From Candidatus Methanoperedens nitratireducens (GTDB lineage: Archaea; Halobacteriota; Methanosarcinia; Methanosarcinales; Methanoperedenaceae), in contig NZ_JMIY01000001.1 in the NCBI RefSeq assembly GCF_000685155.1, positions 542,402-602,720 of the forward strand: a stretch of DNA of 60,319 bases, written 5' to 3'. The position numbers and the translations under genes were made by a program. Positions 24,641-33,905 of the stretch are shown here, piece after piece (position 1 is the stretch's first letter; the number at the start of each line of letters is the position of its first letter). The notes below the pieces were generated by a model. That model ran no database searches, had not been told where the DNA came from, and was given only the letters and a program-made list of their open reading frames with translations.

Positions 24641-24904
24641 TTGGTGAAAGACATGGTATACCTTATCATTGATGTTATTCATTTTATCGTGAGTTCTATT
24701 CTTCTTACCATGGCCATAAGGTCTTTTTTGAAGACAAGAATTACTGCCATGTTATACCTCACTATGGGTTTTGCTTTTATTACATTCGGACATCTGTTTT
24801 CTGATATTTATTTTATTGATAATGTGTATATGGACAAGTTATATTCTGAGATATTTGACATAATCGGGTTGATATTACTGATAATAGCGGTGAAAAAAAG
24901 CTAA
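24641..24904 (+). CDS. Small three-helix membrane protein (DUF7521-like)
   Basis: An 87-residue protein with three hydrophobic helices (about 5-22, 33-55 and 65-83). TTG (24641), GTG (24644) and ATG (24653) are all possible starts. Small proteins of this shape next to a winged-helix regulator are common in haloarchaea and methanogens, where they are grouped as DUF7521; I assign that on shape and context only. The regulator follows after 30 bases. Confidence 0.6.
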   Translation: MVKDMVYLIIDVIHFIVSSILLTMAIRSFLKTRITAMLYLTMGFAFITFGHLFSDIYFIDNVYMDKLYSEIFDIIGLILLIIAVKKS

Positions 24905-24934
24905 TTGTAAATATTAATTAGATGAAATCGAAAA

Positions 24935-25282
24935 ATGGATAATGGAAAAGTGTTCATTGAATTGTTAGCAGATAAATACTCCAGCGCAATAATGGCCCTG
25001 ACCTCACAGAAGGAATGCTCAGCTTTACAGTTAAACCAGGAACTTAATATACCTCTTTCAACTGTGTACAGAAAGTTGAAACTTCTGGAGAATGCTAACC
25101 TTATACAGAATGTCAAGACGATTACAGATCTGTCTGGTAATGTGGAGAAATATTATCGCTGTACAATCCATGAAGCTAGAGTTGGGTTCCATGATGGAAA
25201 GGTTTCTATCAGCCTCGATACTCTGGACTATAAAGATAAATTTGTAAGGATCTGGAAAAGGCTTTCCAAGCCAGAAGGTTAA
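24935..25282 (+). CDS. Winged-helix transcriptional regulator (ArsR/TrmB-like)
   Basis: A 115-residue DNA-binding protein. A winged helix-turn-helix spans about 12-80, with LTSQKECSALQLNQELNIPLSTVYRKLKLLENANL showing the helix-turn-helix and recognition helix; a short basic C-terminus follows. Partnered with the small membrane protein upstream, and only 245 bases upstream of the giant cytochrome gene, it is a candidate regulator of one or both. Confidence 0.8.
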   Translation: MDNGKVFIELLADKYSSAIMALTSQKECSALQLNQELNIPLSTVYRKLKLLENANLIQNVKTITDLSGNVEKYYRCTIHEARVGFHDGKVSISLDTLDYKDKFVRIWKRLSKPEG

Positions 25283-25475
25283 ATATTGAGCATCAAAAAA
25301 AAGTTTGCAACTAAAGGCTCCCCCTTGATAAAAATTGTTTATTTTATCTTGATTATTTAATCGTCGTGCCAGGCATTAGATATCATGATGCTCATTATAA
25401 GGATTTCCAATTTATGGTAATCATTGTTATTGTTTATAATTCAAAGGGTTGTGACTAATATTTTGATAAGGGTAG

Positions 25476-25503
25476 TATGTAGAAGGTACAACATTTCTAC
25501 ATA
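25476..25503. promoter_or_regulatory. Inverted repeat upstream of the giant cytochrome gene
   Basis: TATGTAGAA (25476-25484) and TTCTACATA (25495-25503) form a perfect 9-bp inverted repeat with a 10-base spacer, ending 24 bases before the ATG. It may be an operator near the transcription start or a 5' leader hairpin. The rest of the 25283-25527 spacer is AT-rich with no gene. Confidence 0.5.
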
Positions 25504-25527
25504 TACTATTGTAAAGAGGTTGGATTA

Positions 25528-28500
25528 ATGAGTAGGATAGGAAGTATTATAAAATCGTATAGCAGCAAGAACTATTTAATACATATATTTTTAATTTTTG
25601 CATTGTTTGCATCGTTAATTTTTATAACCATAGTTCCAGTAGAGGCTACACCAGGTAATTACACCGGTGACTCTTCAACTTGTAAGACATGCCATTCTGC
25701 CCAGTATGCATTATGGGCAAATAGCACGCATACCAGTAAACTGATTACACGCGATGATGCTATTGCAAGAGGTTATCCCAATCCGCCTGGTGGCTATAGC
25801 TGGGAAAATGTGAGCTTAGTGATAGGCAGCAAATGGAAGATACGTTATGTGAACGATACTGGTTATATCATCACGACAGGCGGCAAGAACCAGTTCAATG
25901 TAGATGATCAAATATGGACTGACTACAATAAGGACGCAATCAAGAAATACAACTGCGGTCACTGCCATGGCACTGGTTATCTCAGTAACGTTGCCGATAC
26001 GGTCAAAGAACCATTCAGGACATTGAGAAATCAGGGCCAGATCCCGGATGGTGTGTATGACAACAGTTCGACACCAGGCTTTAAGGGATACTGGGCTGAG
26101 AACAGTGTGGGTTGTGAAGCCTGCCATGGACCTGGAGAAGAGCATGTAAACAGTCCATCCACATTGAACATCAGGAATGCCTCGGTAGTCAGGAATACTC
26201 CGCAGATCTGCGGTGACTGTCACAGCAGGCCTCTTGCCAGTAAATACGGTGAATATGATGATTTCAAACCGTACCCTTATGGTGTCAACGATTCTCTTCT
26301 GATTGAAACCCTGACCGATAATAGCCCGATGCCAACTGTAAATTACTCCCTAACCGGTGGGCATCATGAACAATGGGAAGACTTGAAAGCCAGCGGTCAT
26401 GCTGCCAATGCTGTAAATTGTGCTAATTGCCATGGCGGACATGCTATTTCAGATCAGGCGTATGCAGGTGGACCAACTGGTAAGATAAAGTTCAACAATG
26501 GTACTGTTTATCCAGCAGCCGTAAAACAGAGCTGTACTGATTGTCATGCATCAGAATTACCAAAACATGGGTTATACAATGACAATTCTAAGTGTATAAG
26601 CTGCCACATGCCGCAAAACAGGAAATCATCAAATAAGATCGATCTGCGGTCGCACTGGTTCGATATAACAGCGTTGAGGGATAACAAGAACGCTGGAGTG
26701 CACGCGGCAAATTTGCCCGCATTAGAGAGTTTTGCACCGCAGTCATGCAATACATGTCACAAAGCCACACCAGGTAATTTCACAGGTGACTCATCGACCT
26801 GTAAGGTATGCCATAAAGATGAGTATGCTCTCTGGGCCAATACCACGCATACCAGTAAATTGATTACACGGGATGATGCCATGGCACGAGGATATCCCAA
26901 TCCACCGGGTGGCTATTCCTGGGAAAATGTAAGCTTTGTTATCGGCAGCAAGTGGAAGATCAGATATGTTAACGATACTGGTTATATCGTCACGACAGGC
27001 GGCAAGAACCAGTTCAATATAGATGATCAAATATGGACAGACTACAATAAGGATACGATCAAGAAATACAACTGCGGTCACTGCCATGGCACTGGGTATC
27101 TCAGTAACGTTACCGATACGATCAAAGAACCATTCAGGACATTGAGAAATCAGGGCCAGATCCCGGATGGTGTGTATGACAACAGTTTGACACCAGGCTT
27201 TAAGGGATACTGGGCTGAGAACAGTGTGGGTTGTGAAGCCTGTCATGGAAATGGAGGAGATCACGTACTCAGTCCATCCACATTGAACATCAGGAATGCC
27301 TCGGTAGTCAGGAATACTCCGCAAATCTGCGGTGACTGTCACAGCAGGCCTCTTGCCAGTAAATACGGTGAATATGATGATTTCAAACCGTACCCTTATG
27401 GTGTCAACGATTCTCTTCTGAGTGAAACCCTGACCGATGATAGCCCGATGCCAACTGTAGATTACTCCAAAACTGGTGGACATCATGAACAATGGGAAGA
27501 TTTGAAAGCCAGCGGTCATGCTGCCAATGCTGTAAGTTGTGCTAATTGCCATGGCGGACATGCTATTTCAGATCAGGCGTATGCAGGTGGACCAACTGGT
27601 AAGATAAAGTTCAACAATGGTACTGTTTATCCAGCAGCTGTCAGCCAGACATGTACGATCTGTCATGCACTTGAACTGCCAAAACATGGCTATTACACTG
27701 TTAATTCTGAGTGTATAAGCTGCCACATGCCGCAAAACAGGAAATCATCAAATAAGATCGATCTGCGGTCACACTGGTTCGATGCAAATGCGATGAAAAA
27801 TAATAAGAACACCGGAGTACATGCGCTCAGCTTCGCAACATTACAGAATATTGATGAATCTTGTGTTAACTGTCACAGTTCAGCCAATCTCAGCAAGCCA
27901 ATAGACACAGCAAGTGCAGGCGTACATAAAGACATCAATAAATCAGAAGGTATTGGCCTCCTGAAAAGCTCAGACTGCAAATCATGTCATTATGGTGCTT
28001 CAACCAGCAGTATTCTCAGCCGTAACTGCGATGCATGTCATGTAGACCAAGTAATAACGTCTCCGAAAGTGGACGAGCACACAGACAGAAGCAAGGACGT
28101 AGCAGTTACAGCGAGCTGTGCACTGTGCCACAACAACAGTATCAATAAATTCAAGTATAGTAATAATGCAAGCGTAAGCCATTACGGTACTGCTAATTCT
28201 CTAATTAATACCTCAAACTGTATCGACTGTCATAACGGTGCTTATACCGGGAATGCAAGCTGGGGCTCACCAGTAAATATCTCGACGAGCAGTAAGAGAC
28301 AGCATACTGAAACACAGACCAATCAGTGCGACTCATGCCACAAAGATTCAAGTGTTCCGACATTAGCTGCCGTAACTTTCCACAACTCAAGTGTGAAAAC
28401 CGCATCTCCACCGCCAGTGAATCAGAATTTGGGTTTGTACGATACCCGTATAGCATTTGTACCAAGTGAAACATGCAAAGGTTGTCATGTACAACCTCAA

Positions 28501-29853
28501 AACACACATCACTTGATGTTAGGCCCTAACGGAAATACAAACCTGGGTTGTTTGGATTGTCACCCAACACAGGGTACTTATCCCAGCCAATATCAGTATA
28601 TTGAAAGGAGTTGTCAGAACTGTCACAACGGTACAGCATTCTGGGCAAATCCTGCTGTCAACCTGGCACAAATTAGACCACCTGGCAGACCACATCATAA
28701 CACGACAAAGAACTCTGCATCAAATCTGGCGGTACAGGCTGCATATTGGGCAATAGATAGACAGTGCAATAAGTGTCACGGCAGTAGTATACTGGCAAAC
28801 TATAATGATGGACATTACTATCCATCATACGATACATCTCTTGTAACTCCCCTTGCTGATTACAAGGTGAAAAACGCAACCACTGGAAAAGAATGGGGCG
28901 GCTGTAGAGCGTGCCATAATAGTGGACCAGATAACATTCTCAACAACCGTGACACGCATCATAACGCAACAAGCGGTATGCAAGGCAGAAAATGTACCTA
29001 TTGCCACGTTGGCAATCCTTCATCACCAAGAACTGATGGAAGTGCAAGCCCGCTGAGAATTTACCTGACCGATGAATACGGCCTTGGATGGGACACCACT
29101 AATCTGCATATGGAACTCAGAAATTCAACAATATTGAATGCTGGCGATGCGGTTAATGGCACAGGATGTCAACAGTGTCATAGTGTAGTATCGCTTCACA
29201 ACATCCAGTATAACTATGTACAAGGCGGCGGACCTGCTGGTTATGGTCACATAAACAATAACGCAGATTGCAATGTTTGCCATGCGTTCTGGGATGCAGG
29301 CATGGATAATCCGTTCTTAGGATCTGTTGCTCCAGGTATGTCCAGCGTGACTCCAGATACATTGACTCCAGGTGTAGCCTCAGAAGTGACCATCACAGGC
29401 ACCAACTTTGTGCAGGAAGGATACACGACTAATGTGTTGGTAGACGGGAATGCTATGGCTGTAGTATCTGTTACAGATACACAAATAGAGGTGACTATTC
29501 CAGCATTGAGTGCAGGCGTTCACAGTATCCAGCTTGAGAAAGGCGGCGTGACGAGCAAATTGTCTTCACTGGCAGTTATAGAACCAGTAGATGTTGTAAC
29601 AGCGAAGCTGGCCTCAGGAAAGATAACTGTTACCGGTACAGGGTTCAGTGTTCAGCCTGATCCAGCATTCAGCGATCTTGGCGTATTCGTTACGAAGAAG
29701 GGTCAAGAAACTACATTCAAGGCTGAGGTCATCAGCTGGTCTGATACTGAGATTGTAGTCTCTGGCTCTGGAGCAAGCACAGGAAACCTGCTGGAAGTCA
29801 AAGCATTGAATGGTGAAGACTCAACATCAATATCGGGTGGAGGCAAAAAATAA
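25528..29853 (+). CDS. Giant secreted multiheme cytochrome c, 29 heme sites, with C-terminal TIG/IPT-like domains
   Basis: A 1,441-residue extracellular cytochrome. It begins with a signal peptide (hydrophobic about 18-38, ending VEATPG). Two tandem octaheme modules follow (about 42-414 and 415-785), each with eight CxxCH sites in the same order (for example CGHCHGTGY, CEACHG, CGDCHSRPLASKY, CANCHGGH, CISCHMPQNR). A third region (about 786-1265) has thirteen more CxxCH. The total is 29 sites by my count. The end (about 1268-1441) is heme-free, with TIG/IPT-type immunoglobulin-like strands (ITGTNF, IEVTIPALSAGVHSIQLE). No C-terminal anchor or S-layer domain is seen, so it is probably released or bound to other surface proteins. 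Its role is probably long-range electron transfer to an outside acceptor or partner (inference). Confidence 0.9.
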   Translation: MSRIGSIIKSYSSKNYLIHIFLIFALFASLIFITIVPVEATPGNYTGDSSTCKTCHSAQYALWANSTHTSKLITRDDAIARGYPNPPGGYSWENVSLVIGSKWKIRYVNDTGYIITTGGKNQFNVDDQIWTDYNKDAIKKYNCGHCHGTGYLSNVADTVKEPFRTLRNQGQIPDGVYDNSSTPGFKGYWAENSVGCEACHGPGEEHVNSPSTLNIRNASVVRNTPQICGDCHSRPLASKYGEYDDFKPYPYGVNDSLLIETLTDNSPMPTVNYSLTGGHHEQWEDLKASGHAANAVNCANCHGGHAISDQAYAGGPTGKIKFNNGTVYPAAVKQSCTDCHASELPKHGLYNDNSKCISCHMPQNRKSSNKIDLRSHWFDITALRDNKNAGVHAANLPALESFAPQSCNTCHKATPGNFTGDSSTCKVCHKDEYALWANTTHTSKLITRDDAMARGYPNPPGGYSWENVSFVIGSKWKIRYVNDTGYIVTTGGKNQFNIDDQIWTDYNKDTIKKYNCGHCHGTGYLSNVTDTIKEPFRTLRNQGQIPDGVYDNSLTPGFKGYWAENSVGCEACHGNGGDHVLSPSTLNIRNASVVRNTPQICGDCHSRPLASKYGEYDDFKPYPYGVNDSLLSETLTDDSPMPTVDYSKTGGHHEQWEDLKASGHAANAVSCANCHGGHAISDQAYAGGPTGKIKFNNGTVYPAAVSQTCTICHALELPKHGYYTVNSECISCHMPQNRKSSNKIDLRSHWFDANAMKNNKNTGVHALSFATLQNIDESCVNCHSSANLSKPIDTASAGVHKDINKSEGIGLLKSSDCKSCHYGASTSSILSRNCDACHVDQVITSPKVDEHTDRSKDVAVTASCALCHNNSINKFKYSNNASVSHYGTANSLINTSNCIDCHNGAYTGNASWGSPVNISTSSKRQHTETQTNQCDSCHKDSSVPTLAAVTFHNSSVKTASPPPVNQNLGLYDTRIAFVPSETCKGCHVQPQNTHHLMLGPNGNTNLGCLDCHPTQGTYPSQYQYIERSCQNCHNGTAFWANPAVNLAQIRPPGRPHHNTTKNSASNLAVQAAYWAIDRQCNKCHGSSILANYNDGHYYPSYDTSLVTPLADYKVKNATTGKEWGGCRACHNSGPDNILNNRDTHHNATSGMQGRKCTYCHVGNPSSPRTDGSASPLRIYLTDEYGLGWDTTNLHMELRNSTILNAGDAVNGTGCQQCHSVVSLHNIQYNYVQGGGPAGYGHINNNADCNVCHAFWDAGMDNPFLGSVAPGMSSVTPDTLTPGVASEVTITGTNFVQEGYTTNVLVDGNAMAVVSVTDTQIEVTIPALSAGVHSIQLEKGGVTSKLSSLAVIEPVDVVTAKLASGKITVTGTGFSVQPDPAFSDLGVFVTKKGQETTFKAEVISWSDTEIVVSGSGASTGNLLEVKALNGEDSTSISGGGKK
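25651..27888 (+). repeat. Tandem duplication of the octaheme module, period 1,119 bp
   Basis: The same positions repeat at a constant distance of 1,119 bases (373 codons), for example CCAGGTAATT at 25651 and 26770, and AACTGCGGTC at 25951 and 27070. Long stretches are identical at the nucleotide level, including silent positions, for instance around 25951-26080 and 27070-27200. This points to a recent duplication or continuing gene conversion. Confidence 0.9.
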
Positions 29854-29876
29854 ATAAGCCAAAATATATATGTGGG

Positions 29877-29914
29877 AAAAGAAGAGATTAATAACTCTTC
29901 TTTTCATTTTTTTT
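29877..29914 (+). terminator. Hairpin terminator after the giant cytochrome gene
   Basis: AAAAGAAGAG and CTCTTCTTTT form a 10-bp stem around an 8-base A/T loop (29887-29894), followed by a run of T (TTTTCATTTTTTTTT). It begins 24 bases after the stop codon. Confidence 0.75.
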
Positions 29915-30126
29915 TGATTCTCTGAAAATATGCAAGAGAATAAATTAAAAGGTGCTATTATCATCACCTGTGATCGTAATATTACGGATTATTTCAATAA
30001 CAAAGCCTGATGCAGTATATTTGTAAAGGTGCAACGTAATGAAGGGAGGGACTAATTAATGGATGGGCTTCTCTCTCCAGAGAGAAAGTGATAATGTATT
30101 TCTTTTAAAAAAACAATTTGACTTAA
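29915..30126. other. Intergenic region with a possible 10-codon frame
   Basis: The only items of note are a GGGAGG site followed by an ATG at 30060 opening just ten codons (MDGLLSPERK), and a short CTCTCT/AGAGAG hairpin inside it. This may be a leader or a decayed start. I see nothing else. Confidence 0.3.
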
Positions 30127-30321
30127 ATGAGTTCAATCTACATAGAAACAAATAATGAAAACCATCTTACGGTTGAGGAATATGTCCGCTATATCAGGAT
30201 AAAAGAGAACATTCAGCAGCTCTTAGATAGTACGAGTATACAGGAGGCATTGCGCAATTCTGAGTATTCCATCAGAGGCCTTACCATTGATCTGGTAGTA
30301 AAGTTCTCTATCAATAAGTGA
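30127..30321 (+). CDS. Small hypothetical protein (64 aa)
   Basis: I do not recognise it. The 64-residue product is acidic in its first half and mostly helical by appearance (YVRYIRIKENIQQLLD), with no membrane helix and no cysteine. No strong ribosome-binding site is visible before the ATG. It lies convergent to the release-factor gene. Reading-frame length and ordinary composition make it plausible but uncertain. Confidence 0.4.
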   Translation: MSSIYIETNNENHLTVEEYVRYIRIKENIQQLLDSTSIQEALRNSEYSIRGLTIDLVVKFSINK

Positions 30322-30385
30322 TGTTAATATTTTCTGTGCTTACATTTGTCTTAATTGCTAAAAGGGCTACAATAAACTTTCTCAA

Positions 30386-31633
30386 TTATATCCCGGTCTT
30401 GTATCTCAGGATTGCACCTATTCCACCAAACGCTGTCAGGAGCTGGTTTCCCTCTTCAAAATCACTTGAAACGAAAACAACGTTCGTACCCATCTGATCT
30501 GCAAGAGTAGAGAGCTCATCCACGATATCCACTGATTCTGCAACCTTTAGGCTTGAACCGCACTTTGGGCAGTTTCCTGGCTGGTATTCCTCCTCACCTG
30601 GTTTTTTCGTAACGGTTCTCTTATCCTCAAAATCAGAGTTATTGCATTTTATCGTGAGGCGAGCCTTTCTGAGTTCATCAGATAGCAGAAGTGTTTCCAC
30701 AGAACCCATCTGGAGGTTCTTCCTGACCTGCTCATCTCCATACGAGGCAAGACCGGTATCGCTTACAAGCTCTTTCAGGAAGCGTTCCATGTGTTTTTTC
30801 TCCTTCACCACCTCAACATCCTGCAAAGCCTCACCCAGTTTATCGAAAAGCTCATACAGGCCTGATTCATCTGTATATGCCACATCGTAGAGCCCGAGTA
30901 TCTTTTTCTGTATTTCATGATGAAAGTATTCGCCGCTCTCGAATTCTTCTTTCGTGGGTGATGGGCCGCCTATGAAAATGCCCTCAAAGTCCTTCGGGTC
31001 AACCGCAACAAAGACCTCACTTGCAACCTCGCCTATGCGGGTATAAAACTCATTGATTGCGATAAGACGCAGTTGCTGGAACCTGTGTGAACTCTGACCG
31101 CCTTTTCTCTGTTTGCCAGGGACACTGGAGGTGAGATGCGCCATAGGCTCGATATGTTTCCCGCGTAAAAGACCTACGGTTGCCTCGCGCCTGTCAAGAA
31201 CAATGAGACCATAGGTCTTTTTCTCATGGAGCATATCCTCAAGCGGTGTAAGAAGGAATGATGAGTCACAATGGTATTTGTATGATTTGATAGGCTCAGG
31301 CGGCTCGATTATGTATGTCTGCATCTCTGTCTTGTTCGCACCTATATCAACCGCGCCGCAAAAGATGACAACACCATTCTCAGGCGCCTTTGGGATCAGT
31401 TTAAGTCTTGAGAGTAGCGACTCAATGGCTCCCTGCACGTTCTGTCTTGTCACTCTTGATTTGATGTTCGATGCCTGGCCGAATTCTTCCCTGAGCTGGC
31501 TTGTGATATCTGATATTTGCTTATCATGCGGGATATACAGTGAGATGAGTTCCGTGCCTCTGCCATGCTTACTGCGAAGTGCTTCAAGTGTTCTTTTGAA
31601 TTCGTATTTCTTATGAGCTTCTGATTCTATCAT
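30386..31633 (-). CDS. prf1: Peptide chain release factor aRF1
   Basis: Archaeal class I release factor that recognises all three stop codons and releases the peptide. The 415-residue product has the N-terminal stop-codon domain with NIKS (GQASNIKSRVTRQ, about 55-67), the GGQ catalytic loop (KGGQSSHRFQQLR, about 178-190), and the C-terminal aRF3-binding domain containing a CPKCGSSL mini-domain. I start at the ATG at 31633; TTG and GTG codons just upstream (31648, 31645) would add five residues or four. The HemK-like gene at 9017 may methylate its GGQ glutamine. Confidence 0.96.
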   Translation of the reverse strand: MIESEAHKKYEFKRTLEALRSKHGRGTELISLYIPHDKQISDITSQLREEFGQASNIKSRVTRQNVQGAIESLLSRLKLIPKAPENGVVIFCGAVDIGANKTEMQTYIIEPPEPIKSYKYHCDSSFLLTPLEDMLHEKKTYGLIVLDRREATVGLLRGKHIEPMAHLTSSVPGKQRKGGQSSHRFQQLRLIAINEFYTRIGEVASEVFVAVDPKDFEGIFIGGPSPTKEEFESGEYFHHEIQKKILGLYDVAYTDESGLYELFDKLGEALQDVEVVKEKKHMERFLKELVSDTGLASYGDEQVRKNLQMGSVETLLLSDELRKARLTIKCNNSDFEDKRTVTKKPGEEEYQPGNCPKCGSSLKVAESVDIVDELSTLADQMGTNVVFVSSDFEEGNQLLTAFGGIGAILRYKTGI

Positions 31634-31728
31634 TGGATTAAGCACCAACCAGAATATAGGAGATTTAGTTCAATATGTCTGCTAATATAGATAAATGTTG
31701 AGTGATTCTGAGATATTGATGAGAATAC

Positions 31729-32622
31729 TCATCGTCCCGACCTCATACTGAAAAACCGGAGAACCGGTTGAATCCAGTCTTCTGATGTAGATATTTCAAT
31801 CATGTCAACTTCAAGATGTTTCATCACCTCAGATAGCTCTCTGTTTCTCAATTCGATGTTTTCTCTGTACTTTTTCCTGAATCCGGCATCCCCTGTATCT
31901 ACAAGTATCTGCTCTCCTGTCTCTACATCCTCAAGCTCGATCAATCCTATATCAGGAAGTACATGCTCTCTTATATCGAAGAGTTTGACGGCTATTAAAT
32001 CATGCCTGTTCTTAAGGATCTGAAGCGGCTTTTTAAAACGCTGGATATCATCCTGAAAGTCTGATATCACGAATATAATGCTTCTTTTTTTAAGTATCTT
32101 TGAAAGCTGAGCCAGAGGTACTGAAAGGTCGGTATTATTGTGCAATGGTTCGTGAGAAATGGTTTCTCTTATTATCCGAAACGCCTGTTTTTTCCCTTTC
32201 ATGGGTGGAAGATATTTTTCTACCCTGTCTGTGGCAAGCATCAGCCCGACTCTGTCATTATTTCTCATGGCAGACATCGCAAGGGATGCACACAGTTCTA
32301 TACCTGTATCTTTCTTAATTGAACGTGCGGTGCCGAATTCGGATGAACGTGAGATATCGAACATTATCATTAAAGTGAGGTCGCGTTCTTCTATGAACTC
32401 TTTTACATACGGATGGTTCATCCTTGCGGTTACATTCCAGTCAATCGTCCTGGGATCATCGCCGATATTGTATTCACGCACATCTCCGAATTCGATACCA
32501 GTGCCTTTAAAAGCTGAAAGATACGCACCGCTGATGATCCCCTCCACGAGGCGGTTCGTCTTGATATCTATCTGTCTGACTTTAGAAATTATTTCTTTAG
32601 TATCAGGGCGCTGCAAAGACAT
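31729..32622 (-). CDS. DUF58 domain protein (MoxR-associated)
   Basis: A 297-residue soluble protein of the DUF58 family, whose members accompany MoxR ATPases and carry a von Willebrand A-like fold. Visible family traits: VEGIISGAYLSAFKGTGIEF, then VREYNIGDDPRTIDWNVTAR (the DUF58 core, about 46-65), and the LMIMFDISRSSEFG segment, a MIDAS-like DxSxS. The ATG at 32622 or the TTG at 32637 could be the start; the latter overlaps moxR by 4 bases. Function is presumed to be metal-dependent protein assembly with MoxR. Confidence 0.9.
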   Translation of the reverse strand: MSLQRPDTKEIISKVRQIDIKTNRLVEGIISGAYLSAFKGTGIEFGDVREYNIGDDPRTIDWNVTARMNHPYVKEFIEERDLTLMIMFDISRSSEFGTARSIKKDTGIELCASLAMSAMRNNDRVGLMLATDRVEKYLPPMKGKKQAFRIIRETISHEPLHNNTDLSVPLAQLSKILKKRSIIFVISDFQDDIQRFKKPLQILKNRHDLIAVKLFDIREHVLPDIGLIELEDVETGEQILVDTGDAGFRKKYRENIELRNRELSEVMKHLEVDMIEISTSEDWIQPVLRFFSMRSGR

Positions 32623-32633
32623 CCCTCCATTCC

Positions 32634-33620
32634 TCAAGGAACTGGAACTCTCTCCAGGATTGAAGTGATTATTCTGTCTGATGTTACATCCTCAGCCATC
32701 GCTTCATAAGTCAGGATAATCCTGTGTCTTAGCACGTCTTTTGCTATCGCTTTAATATCCTCGGGTATTACGTAACCTCTGCCTGCAAGCATTGCATGTG
32801 CTTTACCGCCCAGAGCAAGGTATATTGAGGCACGGGGCGATGCCCCGTACTCGATAAAGTCTTTAATATCAAGCCCGTACTCTTCAGGTTTCCTTGTCGT
32901 CTGCACGATATCCGTTATGTATTTCGATATTTTCTCATCCATATAGATGCTGTGATTAAATTTCTGAATCTTTATTATTCTTGATGGAGCTATTATTTTT
33001 CGGATATGAGGAATGCTGCCGCCTGCCACCATCCTGATTATCTCCTGCTCCTGTTTCTGTGTGGGATAGTCAAGCAGTATCTTGAACATGAACCTGTCTA
33101 CCTGAGCCTCAGGCAATTCATAAGTTCCCTGCGTCTCGACAGGATTCTGGGTAGCCATTACAAGGAACGGCCCTTCAAGCACATAGCTCTCGTCTGAAAT
33201 CGTCACCTGCCGCTCCTGCATTGCTTCAAGGAGAGCGCTCTGGACCTTCGGCGGCGCTCTGTTTATTTCATCTGCAAGAATGAAATTTGCAAAGATCGGA
33301 CCCTTCTTTGTAGTGAACTGGCAGGTATGCTGGTTGTACATCCTCGTTCCAGTAATATCCGCAGGTAACAGATCGGGGGTGAACTGTATTCGCTTGAATG
33401 ACGCTTCAATAGTATCTGATAGCGTCTTTATCATCAGCGTTTTCGCCAGGCCCGGCATACCTTCAAGCAGCACATGTCCATCGGCTACAAGCGCAAGGAT
33501 AAGTTTTTCAAGCACATCTTCCTGACCTACAATCACTCTGTGCATCTCATCGGTTATCTCGTTAAGTTCCTGCGAGTATAATTGAGCGTGCTTGTTGAGC
33601 GATGAGATATCTTCATCCAT
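32634..33620 (-). CDS. moxR: MoxR family AAA+ ATPase
   Basis: A 328-residue chaperone-like ATPase. Walker A is GMPGLAKT (about 54-61), Walker B is FILADEINRAPPK (about 112-124), and sensor 1 lies in VMATQNPVETQGTYELPEAQVDRF (the typical MoxR segment). The ASPRASIYLALGGKAHAML stretch carries the sensor-2 arginine. It precedes the DUF58 gene; the pair usually acts in maturation of protein complexes or cell-envelope components. Transglutaminase or vWA partners often found with it are not present here. Confidence 0.94.
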   Translation of the reverse strand: MDEDISSLNKHAQLYSQELNEITDEMHRVIVGQEDVLEKLILALVADGHVLLEGMPGLAKTLMIKTLSDTIEASFKRIQFTPDLLPADITGTRMYNQHTCQFTTKKGPIFANFILADEINRAPPKVQSALLEAMQERQVTISDESYVLEGPFLVMATQNPVETQGTYELPEAQVDRFMFKILLDYPTQKQEQEIIRMVAGGSIPHIRKIIAPSRIIKIQKFNHSIYMDEKISKYITDIVQTTRKPEEYGLDIKDFIEYGASPRASIYLALGGKAHAMLAGRGYVIPEDIKAIAKDVLRHRIILTYEAMAEDVTSDRIITSILERVPVP

Positions 33621-33855
33621 TTTATCACCTCGATTCTAATGCCTGACATCAGCGATAGATTTCGTTAATAAGAGCCTTTTTCTTGATATAAATTTTGCTC
33701 CCTCCAGAAACCCATCCAATAATCCCGGCATCTAAACGGCTGGAGCATAAATGAACATGAAAAAGCGTCGGTAGTATTTCTAAGGATTGTTTGAGTGAAT
33801 TAGTGGATAACTCTACGACATAGAAATCTTTATATCCAGGTAACACCAAGTACCG

Positions 33856-33876
33856 TATGTAAGAAAAACTTACATA
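33856..33876. promoter_or_regulatory. Perfect palindrome upstream of the Met/Gly-rich protein gene
   Basis: TATGTAAG (33856-33863) and CTTACATA (33869-33876) are perfectly complementary with a 5-base spacer, a typical operator shape for a dimeric winged-helix protein. It ends 29 bases before the ATG at 33906, close to where transcription should start. The winged-helix gene at 34799 is the obvious candidate binder (inference). Confidence 0.6.
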
Positions 33877-33905
33877 TGAAATAATGAATATGAGGTGAAA
33901 GTAAT

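Noticed and set aside
26791-27561. Long minus-strand frame (256 codons) inside the giant cytochrome gene
   Set aside because: It lies opposite clear CxxCH-coding sequence, is repeated at 25816-26223 because of the tandem duplication, and has no features of its own.
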